Assembly: GCF_012927245.1 (NCBI RefSeq)
Contig: NZ_JABBGE010000003.1
Span: forward strand, 1-64,000
Direction: 5' to 3'
Source: Streptomyces sp. R302
GTDB taxonomy: Bacteria > Actinomycetota > Actinomycetes > Streptomycetales > Streptomycetaceae
Length of the DNA stretch: 64,000 bases
Shown here: positions 18,149 to 26,033 of the stretch, one piece after another
Position numbering within the stretch: position 1 is the first letter of the stretch
How the letters are laid out: every line of letters begins with the position of its first letter
Notes under the pieces: generated by a model
The model's input: the letters and a program-made list of their open reading frames with translations, nothing else
Told to the model about the DNA's origin: nothing
Databases searched by the model: none
Program-made: the position numbers and the translations under genes

Positions 18149-18165
18149 TACCCCTCGTGGGTATA
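18149..18165 (-). promoter_or_regulatory. CsoR operator (candidate)
   Basis: ATACCC and GGGTAT form a perfect 6-bp inverted repeat around CTCGT, 34 bases upstream of the csoR start. It matches the pseudo-palindromic GC-rich form known for CsoR sites and suggests autoregulation. Confidence 0.75.
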
Positions 18166-18311
18166 TGGTACCGATCCCCGCCGTTTGGGGGGCGGGGTCT
18201 CGTGCAGATCACTGTGCCTGATGGGCGACACTGAGAGGACGCCGGTTAGCCGTGGCCGGATGATGCGCCTAGCATCAGCCTGACCGAAACCCAGCACCCC
18301 GAGGACCTCAC

Positions 18312-18932
18312 GTGCGATTTCGCCTGACCCCCAGGGAGACGAGCTTCTACGACATGTTCGCCGCTTCCGCGGACAACATCGTCACGGGCTCGAAGCTCCT
18401 GATGGAACTGCTCGGAGCGGAACCTTCCGCCCGGGCCGAGATCGCGGAGCGGATGCGGGCGGCGGAGCACGCAGGCGACGACGCCACCCACGCGATCTTC
18501 CACCAGCTGAACTCCTCCTTCATCACGCCGTTCGACCGTGAGGACATCTACTCCCTCGCGTCGTCCCTCGACGACATCATGGACTTCATGGAGGAGGCCG
18601 TCGACCTGGTCGTCCTCTACAACATCGAGGAACTGCCCAAGGGCGTCGAGCAGCAGATCGAGGTCCTGGCCCGGGCGGCGGAGCTGACCGCCGAGGCGAT
18701 GCCGAACCTGCGGACGATGGACAACCTCACGGAGTACTGGATCGAGGTCAACCGGCTGGAGAACCAGGCCGACCAGATCCACCGCAAGCTGCTCGCGCAC
18801 CTCTTCAACGGCAAGTACGACGCCATCGAGGTGCTCAAGCTCAAGCAGGTCGTGGACGTGCTGGAAGAGGCGGCCGACGCGTTCGAGCACGTCGCCAACA
18901 CCGTGGAGACCATCGCGGTCAAGGAGTCCTGA
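18312..18932 (+). CDS. PhoU-like DUF47 phosphate transport regulator
   Basis: The 206-residue cytoplasmic helical protein (FYDMFAASADNIVTGSKLLM; FITPFDREDIYSLASSLDDI) belongs to the DUF47 family. These proteins accompany Pit transporters and modulate their activity. The GTG start is six bases before the end of an upstream CACGTG. The gene is followed after six bases by pit, so the two form an operon. The acidic clusters in DREDIY and the EE pairs are the putative metal-binding residues seen in PhoU-like folds. Confidence 0.9.
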   Translation: MRFRLTPRETSFYDMFAASADNIVTGSKLLMELLGAEPSARAEIAERMRAAEHAGDDATHAIFHQLNSSFITPFDREDIYSLASSLDDIMDFMEEAVDLVVLYNIEELPKGVEQQIEVLARAAELTAEAMPNLRTMDNLTEYWIEVNRLENQADQIHRKLLAHLFNGKYDAIEVLKLKQVVDVLEEAADAFEHVANTVETIAVKES

Positions 18933-18938
18933 GGCTTC

Positions 18939-19937
18939 GTGGACACCTTCGCCCTGATCGTGACCATCGGTGTCGCGCTCGGCTTCACGTATACGAACGG
19001 CTTCCACGACTCGGCCAACGCGATCGCCACCTCGGTGTCGACGCGGGCGCTGACCCCGCGGGCGGCCCTCGCCATGGCGGCGGTCATGAACCTCGCCGGT
19101 GCCTTCATGGGCAGCGGGGTCGCCAAGACGGTCTCCGAGGGGCTCATCGAGACGCCGACCGGCGACAAGGGGATGGGCATCCTCTTCGCCGCGCTCGTCG
19201 GCGCGATCATCTGGAACCTGATCACCTGGTACTTCGGTCTGCCGTCCTCCTCCTCGCACGCCCTGTTCGGCGGCATGGTGGGCGCGGCGCTGGCCGGTGG
19301 CACCGAGGTGCTGTGGGGCGGCGTCCTGGACAAGGTCGTCATCCCGATGTTCATCTCGCCGGTCGTCGGCCTCATCGCCGGTTACCTGGTGATGTGCGCG
19401 ATCATGTGGATGTTCCGCCGGGCCAACCCGCACAAGGCCAAGCGCGGCTTCCGCATCGCGCAGACCGTGTCGGCGGCCGGCATGGCGCTCGGCCACGGTC
19501 TCCAGGACGCCCAGAAGACGATGGGCATCGTGGTGATGGCCCTGGTCATCGCCGATGTGCAGCAGCAGGGCGACGAGATCCCGGTCTGGGTCAAGATCGC
19601 CTGTGCCGTGATGCTCTCGCTGGGTACGTACGCGGGCGGCTGGCGCATCATGCGGACCCTCGGCCGCAAGATCATCGAGCTGGACCCGCCGCAGGGTTTC
19701 GCGGCGGAGACGACCGGCGCGTCGATCATGTTCGGCTCGGCGTTCCTGTTCCACGCGCCGATCTCGACCACGCACGTCATCACCTCGGCGATCATGGGCG
19801 TCGGCGCGACGAAGCGCGTCAACGCGGTCCGCTGGGGCGTCGCCAAGAACATCATCCTCGGCTGGTTCATCACGATGCCGGCGGCGGCGATCGTCGCGGC
19901 GCTGAGCTTCTACGTGGTGCAGCTGTTCTTCGGCTGA
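18939..19937 (+). CDS. pit: Low-affinity inorganic phosphate transporter (Pit family)
   Basis: The 332-residue polytopic protein has the two Pit signature repeats, GFTYTNGFHDSANAIATSVS near the N-terminus and the related internal copy GHGLQDAQKTMGIVVMAL, and about ten transmembrane segments. It imports metal-phosphate driven by the proton gradient. The GTG start lies six bases after the DUF47 gene. The last 69 bases of the gene, together with the stop, are repeated exactly downstream. It converges with pstB across a strong bidirectional terminator. Confidence 0.93.
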   Translation: MDTFALIVTIGVALGFTYTNGFHDSANAIATSVSTRALTPRAALAMAAVMNLAGAFMGSGVAKTVSEGLIETPTGDKGMGILFAALVGAIIWNLITWYFGLPSSSSHALFGGMVGAALAGGTEVLWGGVLDKVVIPMFISPVVGLIAGYLVMCAIMWMFRRANPHKAKRGFRIAQTVSAAGMALGHGLQDAQKTMGIVVMALVIADVQQQGDEIPVWVKIACAVMLSLGTYAGGWRIMRTLGRKIIELDPPQGFAAETTGASIMFGSAFLFHAPISTTHVITSAIMGVGATKRVNAVRWGVAKNIILGWFITMPAAAIVAALSFYVVQLFFG

Positions 19938-19941
19938 CGGC
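19869..19941 (+). repeat. Direct repeat, copy 1 (3' end of pit)
   Basis: These 73 bases, covering the last 22 codons, the stop and a few following bases of pit, recur without a mismatch at 19996-20068, an offset of 127 bases. Confidence 0.95.
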
Positions 19942-19995
19942 GGGTGCGCCCGGGTATTGCTGGGGGTCCGGGGGTCGTCCCCCGGGGGATGCGGT

Positions 19996-20068
19996 ATCAC
20001 GATGCCGGCGGCGGCGATCGTCGCGGCGCTGAGCTTCTACGTGGTGCAGCTGTTCTTCGGCTGACGGC
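19996..20068 (+). repeat. Direct repeat, copy 2 (non-coding duplicate of pit 3' end)
   Basis: This is an exact second copy of 19869-19941, with no start codon context or upstream gene. The 54-base spacer between the copies contains a GC-rich hairpin with arms CCGGGGG (19968-19974) and CCCCCGG (19979-19985). This looks like a recent local duplication. Confidence 0.9.
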
Positions 20069-20095
20069 CGGGCATCCGGGCGGAAGCAAATGGTC

Positions 20096-20129
20096 GGGCC
20101 CGGCTCCCCTCAGGGGAGCCGGGCCCTTT
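20096..20129. terminator. Bidirectional terminator between pit and pstB
   Basis: A perfect 14-bp inverted repeat (GGGCCCGGCTCCCC, loop TCA, GGGGAGCCGGGCCC) is followed by TTT, between convergent pit and pstB. Confidence 0.85.
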
Positions 20130-20195
20130 CGTCTCACGGTGGCACCGCCATGCAGCACCGCAGACGCCACGCGGCGGAGCCGCATGGTCGATGGG

Positions 20196-20972
20196 CTATC
20201 CGAAGCGGCCGGAGATGTAGTCCTCGGTCGCCTGGACGCTCGGGTTGGAGAAGATGCGCTCGGTGTCGTCCAGCTCGATGAGCTTGCCGGGCTGGCCGAC
20301 CGCCGCCAGGTTGAAGAAGGCGGTGCGGTCCGAGACGCGGGCGGCCTGCTGCATGTTGTGCGTCACGATGACGATCGTGAAGCGCTCCTTCAGCTCGCCG
20401 ATCAGGTCCTCGATCGCGAGGGTCGAGATCGGGTCGAGGGCCGAGCAGGGCTCGTCCATGAGCAGGACGTCCGGCTCGACCGCGATGGCGCGGGCGATGC
20501 ACAGGCGCTGCTGCTGGCCGCCGGAGAGGCCGGAGCCCGGCTTGTTGAGGCGGTCCTTGACCTCGTTCCACAGGTTCGCGCCCTTGAGGGAGCGCTCCAC
20601 GATGTCGGCGAGCTCGGACTTCTTGTACGAGCCGTTCAGCCGCAGGCCCGCCGCCACGTTGTCGAAGATCGACATGGTGGGGAAGGGGTTGGGGCGCTGG
20701 AACACCATGCCGACGGTGCGGCGCACGGCGACCGGGTCGACACCGGAGCCGTACAGGTTCTCGTCGTCCAGCATCACCTTGCCCTCGACGCGGCCACCGG
20801 GGGTGACCTCGTGCATGCGGTTCAGGGTGCGCAGGAAGGTGGACTTGCCGCAGCCGGAGGGGCCGATGAAGGCCGTCACGGAGCGGGGCTCGACGGTCAT
20901 GGAGATGTCGTCGATCGCCTTGTGGTTGCCGTAGTAGGCGGAGAGGCCGCTGACGTCGATTCGCTTGGCCAT
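20196..20972 (-). CDS. pstB: Phosphate ABC transporter ATP-binding protein
   Basis: The 258-residue ATPase has Walker [10 protein letters not shown], signature [15 protein letters not shown] and Walker [16 protein letters not shown]. The PstB-specific features [16 protein letters not shown] and [14 protein letters not shown] are present. It energises high-affinity phosphate uptake. It is the last gene of pstSCAB, starting 22 bases after pstA, and its transcript ends at the hairpin shared with pit. Confidence 0.96.
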   Translation of the reverse strand: MAKRIDVSGLSAYYGNHKAIDDISMTVEPRSVTAFIGPSGCGKSTFLRTLNRMHEVTPGGRVEGKVMLDDENLYGSGVDPVAVRRTVGMVFQRPNPFPTMSIFDNVAAGLRLNGSYKKSELADIVERSLKGANLWNEVKDRLNKPGSGLSGGQQQRLCIARAIAVEPDVLLMDEPCSALDPISTLAIEDLIGELKERFTIVIVTHNMQQAARVSDRTAFFNLAAVGQPGKLIELDDTERIFSNPSVQATEDYISGRFG

Positions 20973-20994
20973 AACTAGTTCACTTCCGTTCGGC

Positions 20995-22068
20995 TCAGCG
21001 GCCGGTCTTCGGGGCCTTCCAGCGGGCGATGCCGCGGGCCACCATGTTGAGGATCATGACGAAGGCGATCAGGACGAGCGCTGCGGCCCAGGCGCGGGCC
21101 ACGGCGGCGTCGGTGCCGACCGCGTACTGCTCGTACACGTAGAGCGGCAGGGAGGACTGGGCGCCTTCGAAGGGGTTCGGGTTGATGAGCTTCGTACCGA
21201 ACACGAGGAGCAGGACGGGGGCTGTCTCACCGGTGATGCGGGCGACCGCGAGCATGACGCCCGTGGTGATGCCGCCGATCGCGGTGGGGAGGACCACCTT
21301 CAGGATCGTGCGCCACTTGGGGACACCGAGGGCGAGGCTCGCCTCGCGGAGCTCGTTCGGGACGAGCTTGAGCATCTCCTCGGTGGAGCGGACGACGACC
21401 GGCATCATCAGGATGGCGAGGGCCATCGCGCCGGCGAAACCGGAGGGGCCGAAGCCCAGCATCAGGTTCCAGGTGGCGAGGATGAAGAGGCCGGCGACGA
21501 TCGACGGGATGCCCGTCATGACGTCGACGAAGAAGGTGACCGCCTTGGCGAGCTTCCCGGTGCCGTACTCGACCAGGTAGACCGCGGTGAGCAGGCCGAT
21601 CGGGGCGGCGATCAGGGTCGCGATGCCGACCTGCTCGATGGTGCCGAGGAGGGCGTGGTAGACGCCGCCGCCGGGCTCGACGTCGAGGACGCCGTTCATC
21701 GAGTGGCTGAGGAAGTACCCGTCGAGGACTTCCATGCCCTTGCTGATCGTCACCCAGGCCAGCGACAGCAGCGGGACGACGGCGAGGACGAAGCAGACCC
21801 AGACGAGGCTGGTGGCGACGCGGTCCTTGGCCTGGCGGGCGCCCTCCACCTTGGTGGTGACGGCGTAGGTGACCAGGACGAAGAGGAGGGCGGAGACCAG
21901 ACCCCACTGCACCTTGCTGTGCCAGCCGGCGGCGACGCCGATGCCGACGCCGGCGGCGATGGAGCCGGCCGCGACGGCGAGCGGGGTCCAGCGCGGGAGG
22001 CGGGCGTGGGAGAGGGGGCCGCGGGGCTTGGCGAACGCGACCGGGCGTTCCTGGACGGCGTGGCTCAT
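20995..22068 (-). CDS. pstA: Phosphate ABC transporter permease PstA
   Basis: The 357-residue permease has six core transmembrane helices, preceded by an extra N-terminal pair ([20 protein letters not shown], then the [19 protein letters not shown] region), as in actinobacterial PstA. The ABC permease coupling loop [20 protein letters not shown] is present. The ATG at 22068 overlaps the pstC stop by four bases (ATGA), so translation is coupled. It forms the membrane channel with PstC. Confidence 0.95.
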   Translation of the reverse strand: MSHAVQERPVAFAKPRGPLSHARLPRWTPLAVAAGSIAAGVGIGVAAGWHSKVQWGLVSALLFVLVTYAVTTKVEGARQAKDRVATSLVWVCFVLAVVPLLSLAWVTISKGMEVLDGYFLSHSMNGVLDVEPGGGVYHALLGTIEQVGIATLIAAPIGLLTAVYLVEYGTGKLAKAVTFFVDVMTGIPSIVAGLFILATWNLMLGFGPSGFAGAMALAILMMPVVVRSTEEMLKLVPNELREASLALGVPKWRTILKVVLPTAIGGITTGVMLAVARITGETAPVLLLVFGTKLINPNPFEGAQSSLPLYVYEQYAVGTDAAVARAWAAALVLIAFVMILNMVARGIARWKAPKTGR

Positions 22069-23048
22069 GCGTTGGCCCCCGAGTACTCCTTGCGGCGGGC
22101 GATGATCCACCGGGCCGCGCCGTTGACCAGCAGGGTGATGACGAAGAGGACGAGACCGGAGGCGATCAGCGCGTCCCGGCCGAACTCGTTGGCCTCGTTG
22201 AACTTCGCGGCGATGTTCTGGGCGAAGGTGCCGCCGCCCGGGTCGAGCAGGTGGCCGGAGAGCAGGAAGCTGGGGGAGAGGACGACGGCGACGGCCATGG
22301 TCTCGCCGAGCGCGCGGCCGAGGCCGAGCATCGAGGCGGAGATGATGCCGGAGCGGCCGAAGGGCAGGACGGCCATGCGGACGACCTCCCAGCGCGTGGC
22401 GCCGAGGGCGAGCGCGGCCTCCTCGTGCATCTTCGGGGCCTGGAGGAAGACCTCGCGGGTCACGTTGGTGATGATCGGGAGGATCATGATCGCCAGCAGG
22501 ATGCCCACGGTGAAGAGGTTGCGGGCGACGCCGTCGGCGGACTTGTCGAAGATGTACGTCCAGCCGAGGTACTGGTCGAGCCACTGGTTGAGGCCGTCCA
22601 GGTACGGGACCAGGAAGATCGCGCCCCAGAGGCCGTAGATGATGCTGGGCACGGCGGCGAGCAGGTCGACCACGTACGCGAGCGGCTTGGCCAGCTTGCG
22701 CGGGGCGTAGTGCGAGATGAAGAGCGCGATGCCGATCGCGACGGGCACGGCGATCGCCATGGCGATGACCGAGGAGACGATCGTGCCGAAGGCGAGGACG
22801 GCGATGCCGAAGACCGGCGGGTCGCCGGCCGGGTTCCACTCGAAGGTGGTGAAGAAGTTGGCGCTGTCCTCCGAGACGGCGAGGACGGTGCGGTAGGTCA
22901 GGAAGACCGCGATCGCGGCCATGATGACGAGCAGGGTGATGCCGGAGCCCTTGGAGAGGCCGCTGAAGACGCGGTCCCCGGGGCGGGCCGCGCTCTTGGC
23001 GCGCCGGCTCCTGTTCTTCTCTACGGCGGGTGGTGTCGTGGTAACCAT
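22065..23048 (-). CDS. pstC: Phosphate ABC transporter permease PstC
   Basis: The 327-residue permease has six transmembrane helices and the coupling loop MHEEAALALGATRWEVVRMA. Its family features include FEWNPAGDPPVFGIAV in the first periplasmic loop. It starts with ATG 109 bases after the pstS stop, beyond a large stem-loop that probably lowers its expression relative to pstS. The N-terminus is unusually basic (KNRSRRAKSAARPGDR). Confidence 0.95.
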   Translation of the reverse strand: MVTTTPPAVEKNRSRRAKSAARPGDRVFSGLSKGSGITLLVIMAAIAVFLTYRTVLAVSEDSANFFTTFEWNPAGDPPVFGIAVLAFGTIVSSVIAMAIAVPVAIGIALFISHYAPRKLAKPLAYVVDLLAAVPSIIYGLWGAIFLVPYLDGLNQWLDQYLGWTYIFDKSADGVARNLFTVGILLAIMILPIITNVTREVFLQAPKMHEEAALALGATRWEVVRMAVLPFGRSGIISASMLGLGRALGETMAVAVVLSPSFLLSGHLLDPGGGTFAQNIAAKFNEANEFGRDALIASGLVLFVITLLVNGAARWIIARRKEYSGANA

Positions 23049-23111
23049 CGGTTTCTCCGGTCTGCGGAGCCGTACGGGGTACGGGCTCCTGGCGGCGGTG
23101 CACCGGATGCC

Positions 23112-23148
23112 GGGGGCGGCCCTCCACGGGAGGTGAGGGGCCGCCCCC
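23112..23148 (-). terminator. Attenuating stem-loop between pstS and pstC
   Basis: An 11-bp GC stem (GGGGGCGGCCC against GGGCCGCCCCC, the loop holding a further CCTCC/GGAGG pairing) lies 10 bases after the pstS stop and 64 bases before pstC. There is no T-run, so partial termination or 3'-end protection of pstS mRNA is more likely than a full stop. Confidence 0.6.
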
Positions 23149-23157
23149 GGCCGGGGG

Positions 23158-24297
23158 TCAGGACAGGGTCGGGACGATCTGGCGGACCTTGGCGGCGATC
23201 TCGGCCGGCATCGGCGCGTAGTCGGCGTCGGCGAGGACCTTCTGGCCCTCCTCGCTGATGGCGTAGTTGAGGAACGCCTTCAGGGTCGGCAGGGTCTCCG
23301 CCTTGTTGCCCTTGTCGCAGGCGATCTCGTACGTCACGAGGACGATCGGGTACGCGCCCTCGGCCTTGGTGGCGTAGTCGAGGGAGAGGGCCAGGTCGTT
23401 GCCGGTGCCCTTGATCTTGGCGGCGGCGATGGCCTTGGAGGCGTTCTCCGTGGTGGCGGCGACCGGGGCGGAGGCGCCGGTGCTGACGCTGACCGTGGAG
23501 ATCTTGTTGGCGGTGGCGTAGGAGAGCTCGAAGTAGCCGATGGAGCCCTCGGCGTCCTTGACCGCGGTGGCGACACCGGAGGAGCCGTTGGCGGCCTGGC
23601 CACCCTGCGCCGGCCACGACTTCGCCTTCGGGTCGTGCTTCCAGTCGGCCGGGGCGGCGGTGGAGAGGTACTTGCCCAGGTTCTGGGTGGTGCCGGACTC
23701 GTCCGAGCGGTGGAACGCCTGGATGGTGGAGTCGGGGAGCTTGGCGCCCGGGTTCAGCTTGGCGATCGCCGGGTCGTTCCACTTGGTGATCTTGTTGTCG
23801 AAGATCTTGGCGAGGGTGGGGGCGTCCAGGACGAGGTTGTCGACGCCCTCCAGCTTGTAGCCGATGGCGACGGGGCCGCCGACCATGGGCAGGTTGACGC
23901 CGGTGCCGCCCTTGCAGATCTTCTTCGACTCGGCGACCTCTTCGTCCTTCAGGGCGGAGTCGGAGCCCGCGAAGGCGACCTGGCCCTGGTTGAACTTGGT
24001 GATGCCACCGCCGGAGCCGATGGACTGGTAGTTGACCTCGACACCGTCACAGGCGGCCTGGAAGTTCTTGACCCAGAGGTCCATCGCGTTCTTCTGCGCG
24101 CTGGAGCCCGCGGCGAGCAGCTGACCCTTGGCGTCGTCGCACTTGATGTTCGACGCGGCGGCCGAGGTCTGCTTGCCACCGCTCTTGGTGGGCTCGTTGT
24201 TGTCGTCCGAGCCACACGCCGACAGGACCAGCGCACCGGAGACGACGAGGGCACCGATCGCGGAGGCGCGAAGCCCGTTCTTGCGCGAAAGCTTCAC
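23158..24297 (-). CDS. pstS: Phosphate-binding lipoprotein PstS
   Basis: The 379-residue extracellular lipoprotein has signal residues 1-27 with lipobox LSAC (Cys28). Phosphate-site segments are visible: LLAAGSSAQKNAMDLWVKNF, QSIGSGGGITKFNQGQ, AFAGSD and HRSDESGTTQNLGKYL. A GTG at 24297 is chosen because it begins a canonical lipoprotein signal and is preceded by GGAAGGA; a longer upstream frame has no signal. It binds phosphate for PstCAB. It is preceded by an 11-bp-phased PHO box. Confidence 0.95.
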   Translation of the reverse strand: MKLSRKNGLRASAIGALVVSGALVLSACGSDDNNEPTKSGGKQTSAAASNIKCDDAKGQLLAAGSSAQKNAMDLWVKNFQAACDGVEVNYQSIGSGGGITKFNQGQVAFAGSDSALKDEEVAESKKICKGGTGVNLPMVGGPVAIGYKLEGVDNLVLDAPTLAKIFDNKITKWNDPAIAKLNPGAKLPDSTIQAFHRSDESGTTQNLGKYLSTAAPADWKHDPKAKSWPAQGGQAANGSSGVATAVKDAEGSIGYFELSYATANKISTVSVSTGASAPVAATTENASKAIAAAKIKGTGNDLALSLDYATKAEGAYPIVLVTYEIACDKGNKAETLPTLKAFLNYAISEEGQKVLADADYAPMPAEIAAKVRQIVPTLS

Positions 24298-24413
24298 TTT
24301 CGGGGGTTCCTTCCAGAGGCCGCCGTGGTTCGGACCGGGTGTCCGTCGCTTCGAGGGCGGCGCGTGTCGGGTTGTCCGGTGCATCGTCAGGCTCCGTGCA
24401 CCGCGTAAGGCCG

Positions 24414-24468
24414 AAATTAGGCAGATCAGGTGAAGCGGCCAGCCGTGGAGAGTGAACGCGAGGTGAAC
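24414..24468 (-). promoter_or_regulatory. PHO box and pstS promoter
   Basis: On the minus strand four consecutive 11-base units run from 24468 to 24425: GTTCACCTCGC, GTTCACTCTCC, ACGGCTGGCCG and CTTCACCTGAT. They match the PhoP direct-repeat unit (GTTCACC core) of Streptomyces, with the third unit degenerate. A -10-like TAATTT at 24419-24414 follows. It implies activation by PhoR-PhoP under phosphate limitation. Confidence 0.85.
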
Positions 24469-24552
24469 CGTGCCGTAAGCCACGGTGCGGCCGGGCACGG
24501 GGTGCCGCGGCGGGGTGGCGCGGGGTGCCGGTGCCGATGGGCGGGCTGCCGT

Positions 24553-25035
24553 CTAGCGGACGTCGGGTGGCTGACGGTCCGGGGGCGTCGCCCCCGTGAG
24601 GAGGGCGTCGAGCAGCTCGCGGTCGCGGTGCCGGGTCAGGCGGGTGCGGGCCGCGGGGGGTGCCAGCCAGTGCAGGCGGTCGACCTCGCGGCCGGGCACG
24701 AAGGCGCCGTCGAGGGCGCGGGCCGCCCAGTAGGCGACCTCCTTGGGGCGGCCCGCGACCGGGTAGCGGACGGTGGGGAGGCGGGCGCCCAGCTCGCAGC
24801 GGTGGCCGGTCTCCTCCAGGACCTCGCGCAGGGCGCAGTCCTCGGCGCTCTCGCCGCGCTTGCGCTTCCCCTTCGGGTGGGACCAGTCGTCCCACTTCGG
24901 GCGGTGGACGAGCGCGATCTCGATGCCGTGCCCGGCCGGCGACGGGCGCCACAGGACGCAGCCGGCGGCCAGGACGGGCTCCGGGGCCGGAGCCCGGGAC
25001 GGCTCCGGTCCCTCGGCCGGGTCCGGGGCGGTCAT
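24553..25035 (-). CDS. Nudix hydrolase
   Basis: The 160-residue protein has a complete Nudix box at residues 56-78 (G-x5-E-x7-REVLEETGH). The N-terminus is Pro-rich. Its ATG overlaps the CHAD gene stop by four bases, so it is the third gene of a ppk-CHAD-Nudix operon. In this setting a role in hydrolysing diphosphoinositol-like, dinucleoside or polyphosphate-related compounds is plausible, but the sequence alone does not fix the substrate. It ends 85 bases before the PHO box of pstS. Confidence 0.9.
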   Translation of the reverse strand: MTAPDPAEGPEPSRAPAPEPVLAAGCVLWRPSPAGHGIEIALVHRPKWDDWSHPKGKRKRGESAEDCALREVLEETGHRCELGARLPTVRYPVAGRPKEVAYWAARALDGAFVPGREVDRLHWLAPPAARTRLTRHRDRELLDALLTGATPPDRQPPDVR

Positions 25036-26033
25036 GGGACGGGGGCGGCGGCCGTGTGCCAGATGCGTTGGAAGGCGAAGCGGGCGGCTTCGACCTCGTG
25101 GCGCTGGTCGGCATGGAGGACTCCGAGGGCGTACGCGGTGGCCGGGGCGATCCGGGGGGTGCGGGCCGCGGCGGCGGCGGCCGCGGCTGCCTCGGCGGCG
25201 TCGCGGTGCCGGTCCAGGGCGCGGGCCGCCTCGTACAGCGGGGCGTCCGGCTCCGAGCCGAGGGCCGTGACCTCGGTGGCGTACCGGTGGAGGCGGAGCA
25301 GCAGCCGGGTGTGGTGCCAGGGCGCGTCCTGGTTCTCGCCCGCCGCCAGGGCCAGCGCCTCCGCGTTGTACGGGTGGGCGGCGCGGGTCAGCGGCAGCGC
25401 GTCGACCGCGTCGAGGAGGCGCCGGCGGGCGACCGAGGCGGAGGCGTCGAGCACCTCGGGGGCGGGGGCCGCGCCCGCCGGGCCGAGCGGCACCTCGGAG
25501 GCGAGCAGGGCGACGGCGTCGGCGAGCGCGTGGAAGCGGGAGGAGCCGAGGGCCTGGAGGGCCGCCGAGTGGGCGCGGGTCCTGGCCAGGGTGAGCTGCC
25601 GTTCCAGGAGGGCGCCGGCCCGGGCGGCGCCGACGGTGAGCCCTGCGCCCTCCGAGCCGCGGGCGGCCGGCACCGGGCCCGGCCCGCCGGCCAGCCGGTT
25701 CAGCGCGTCCATCAGCCGGACGAGCCGGGAGGTGGCCGCCTGTTCCTGGGCGAGGGTGCCGGAGAGCCAGGCCAGCTCGGTCCTGAGCTGGTCGGCCCAG
25801 GCGGTGTCGAGCAGCGGCCGGAAGGTGTGCAGGCTGCCGCTGATGCGCCGGGCGGCGGCCCGCAGCGTACCGGCGGCCTCGTCCGCTCCGGAGGTGTCCG
25901 CGCCGCTCTCGCCGTGCTGCCGCAGGCCGCGGAGGAAGTCCGCGGCCCGGGCGTGCAGGTAGGGGGCCAGGACCTCGCCCGCGGTCAGGTCCCTCGTCGC
26001 CCGCGGGGACTGCGTGGGGTCAGGGTTGTGCAC
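25032..26033 (-). CDS. CHAD-domain protein
   Basis: The 333-residue helical protein is rich in Arg, His and Ala. It shows the CHAD pattern of repeated helices with conserved basic residues ([47 protein letters not shown]). CHAD domains bind polyphosphate through this basic surface. The gene overlaps the end of ppk by 14 bases and the start of the Nudix gene by four. This makes a polyphosphate-binding partner for Ppk very likely. There is no fused CYTH triphosphatase domain. Confidence 0.9.
   Translation of the reverse strand: MHNPDPTQSPRATRDLTAGEVLAPYLHARAADFLRGLRQHGESGADTSGADEAAGTLRAAARRISGSLHTFRPLLDTAWADQLRTELAWLSGTLAQEQAATSRLVRLMDALNRLAGGPGPVPAARGSEGAGLTVGAARAGALLERQLTLARTRAHSAALQALGSSRFHALADAVALLASEVPLGPAGAAPAPEVLDASASVARRRLLDAVDALPLTRAAHPYNAEALALAAGENQDAPWHHTRLLLRLHRYATEVTALGSEPDAPLYEAARALDRHRDAAEAAAAAAAAARTPRIAPATAYALGVLHADQRHEVEAARFAFQRIWHTAAAPVP

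Noticed and set aside
19942-19995. CCGGGGG hairpin in the pit duplication spacer as a terminator
   Set aside because: Only a 7-bp stem with no T-run; the strong terminator is at 20096-20129.
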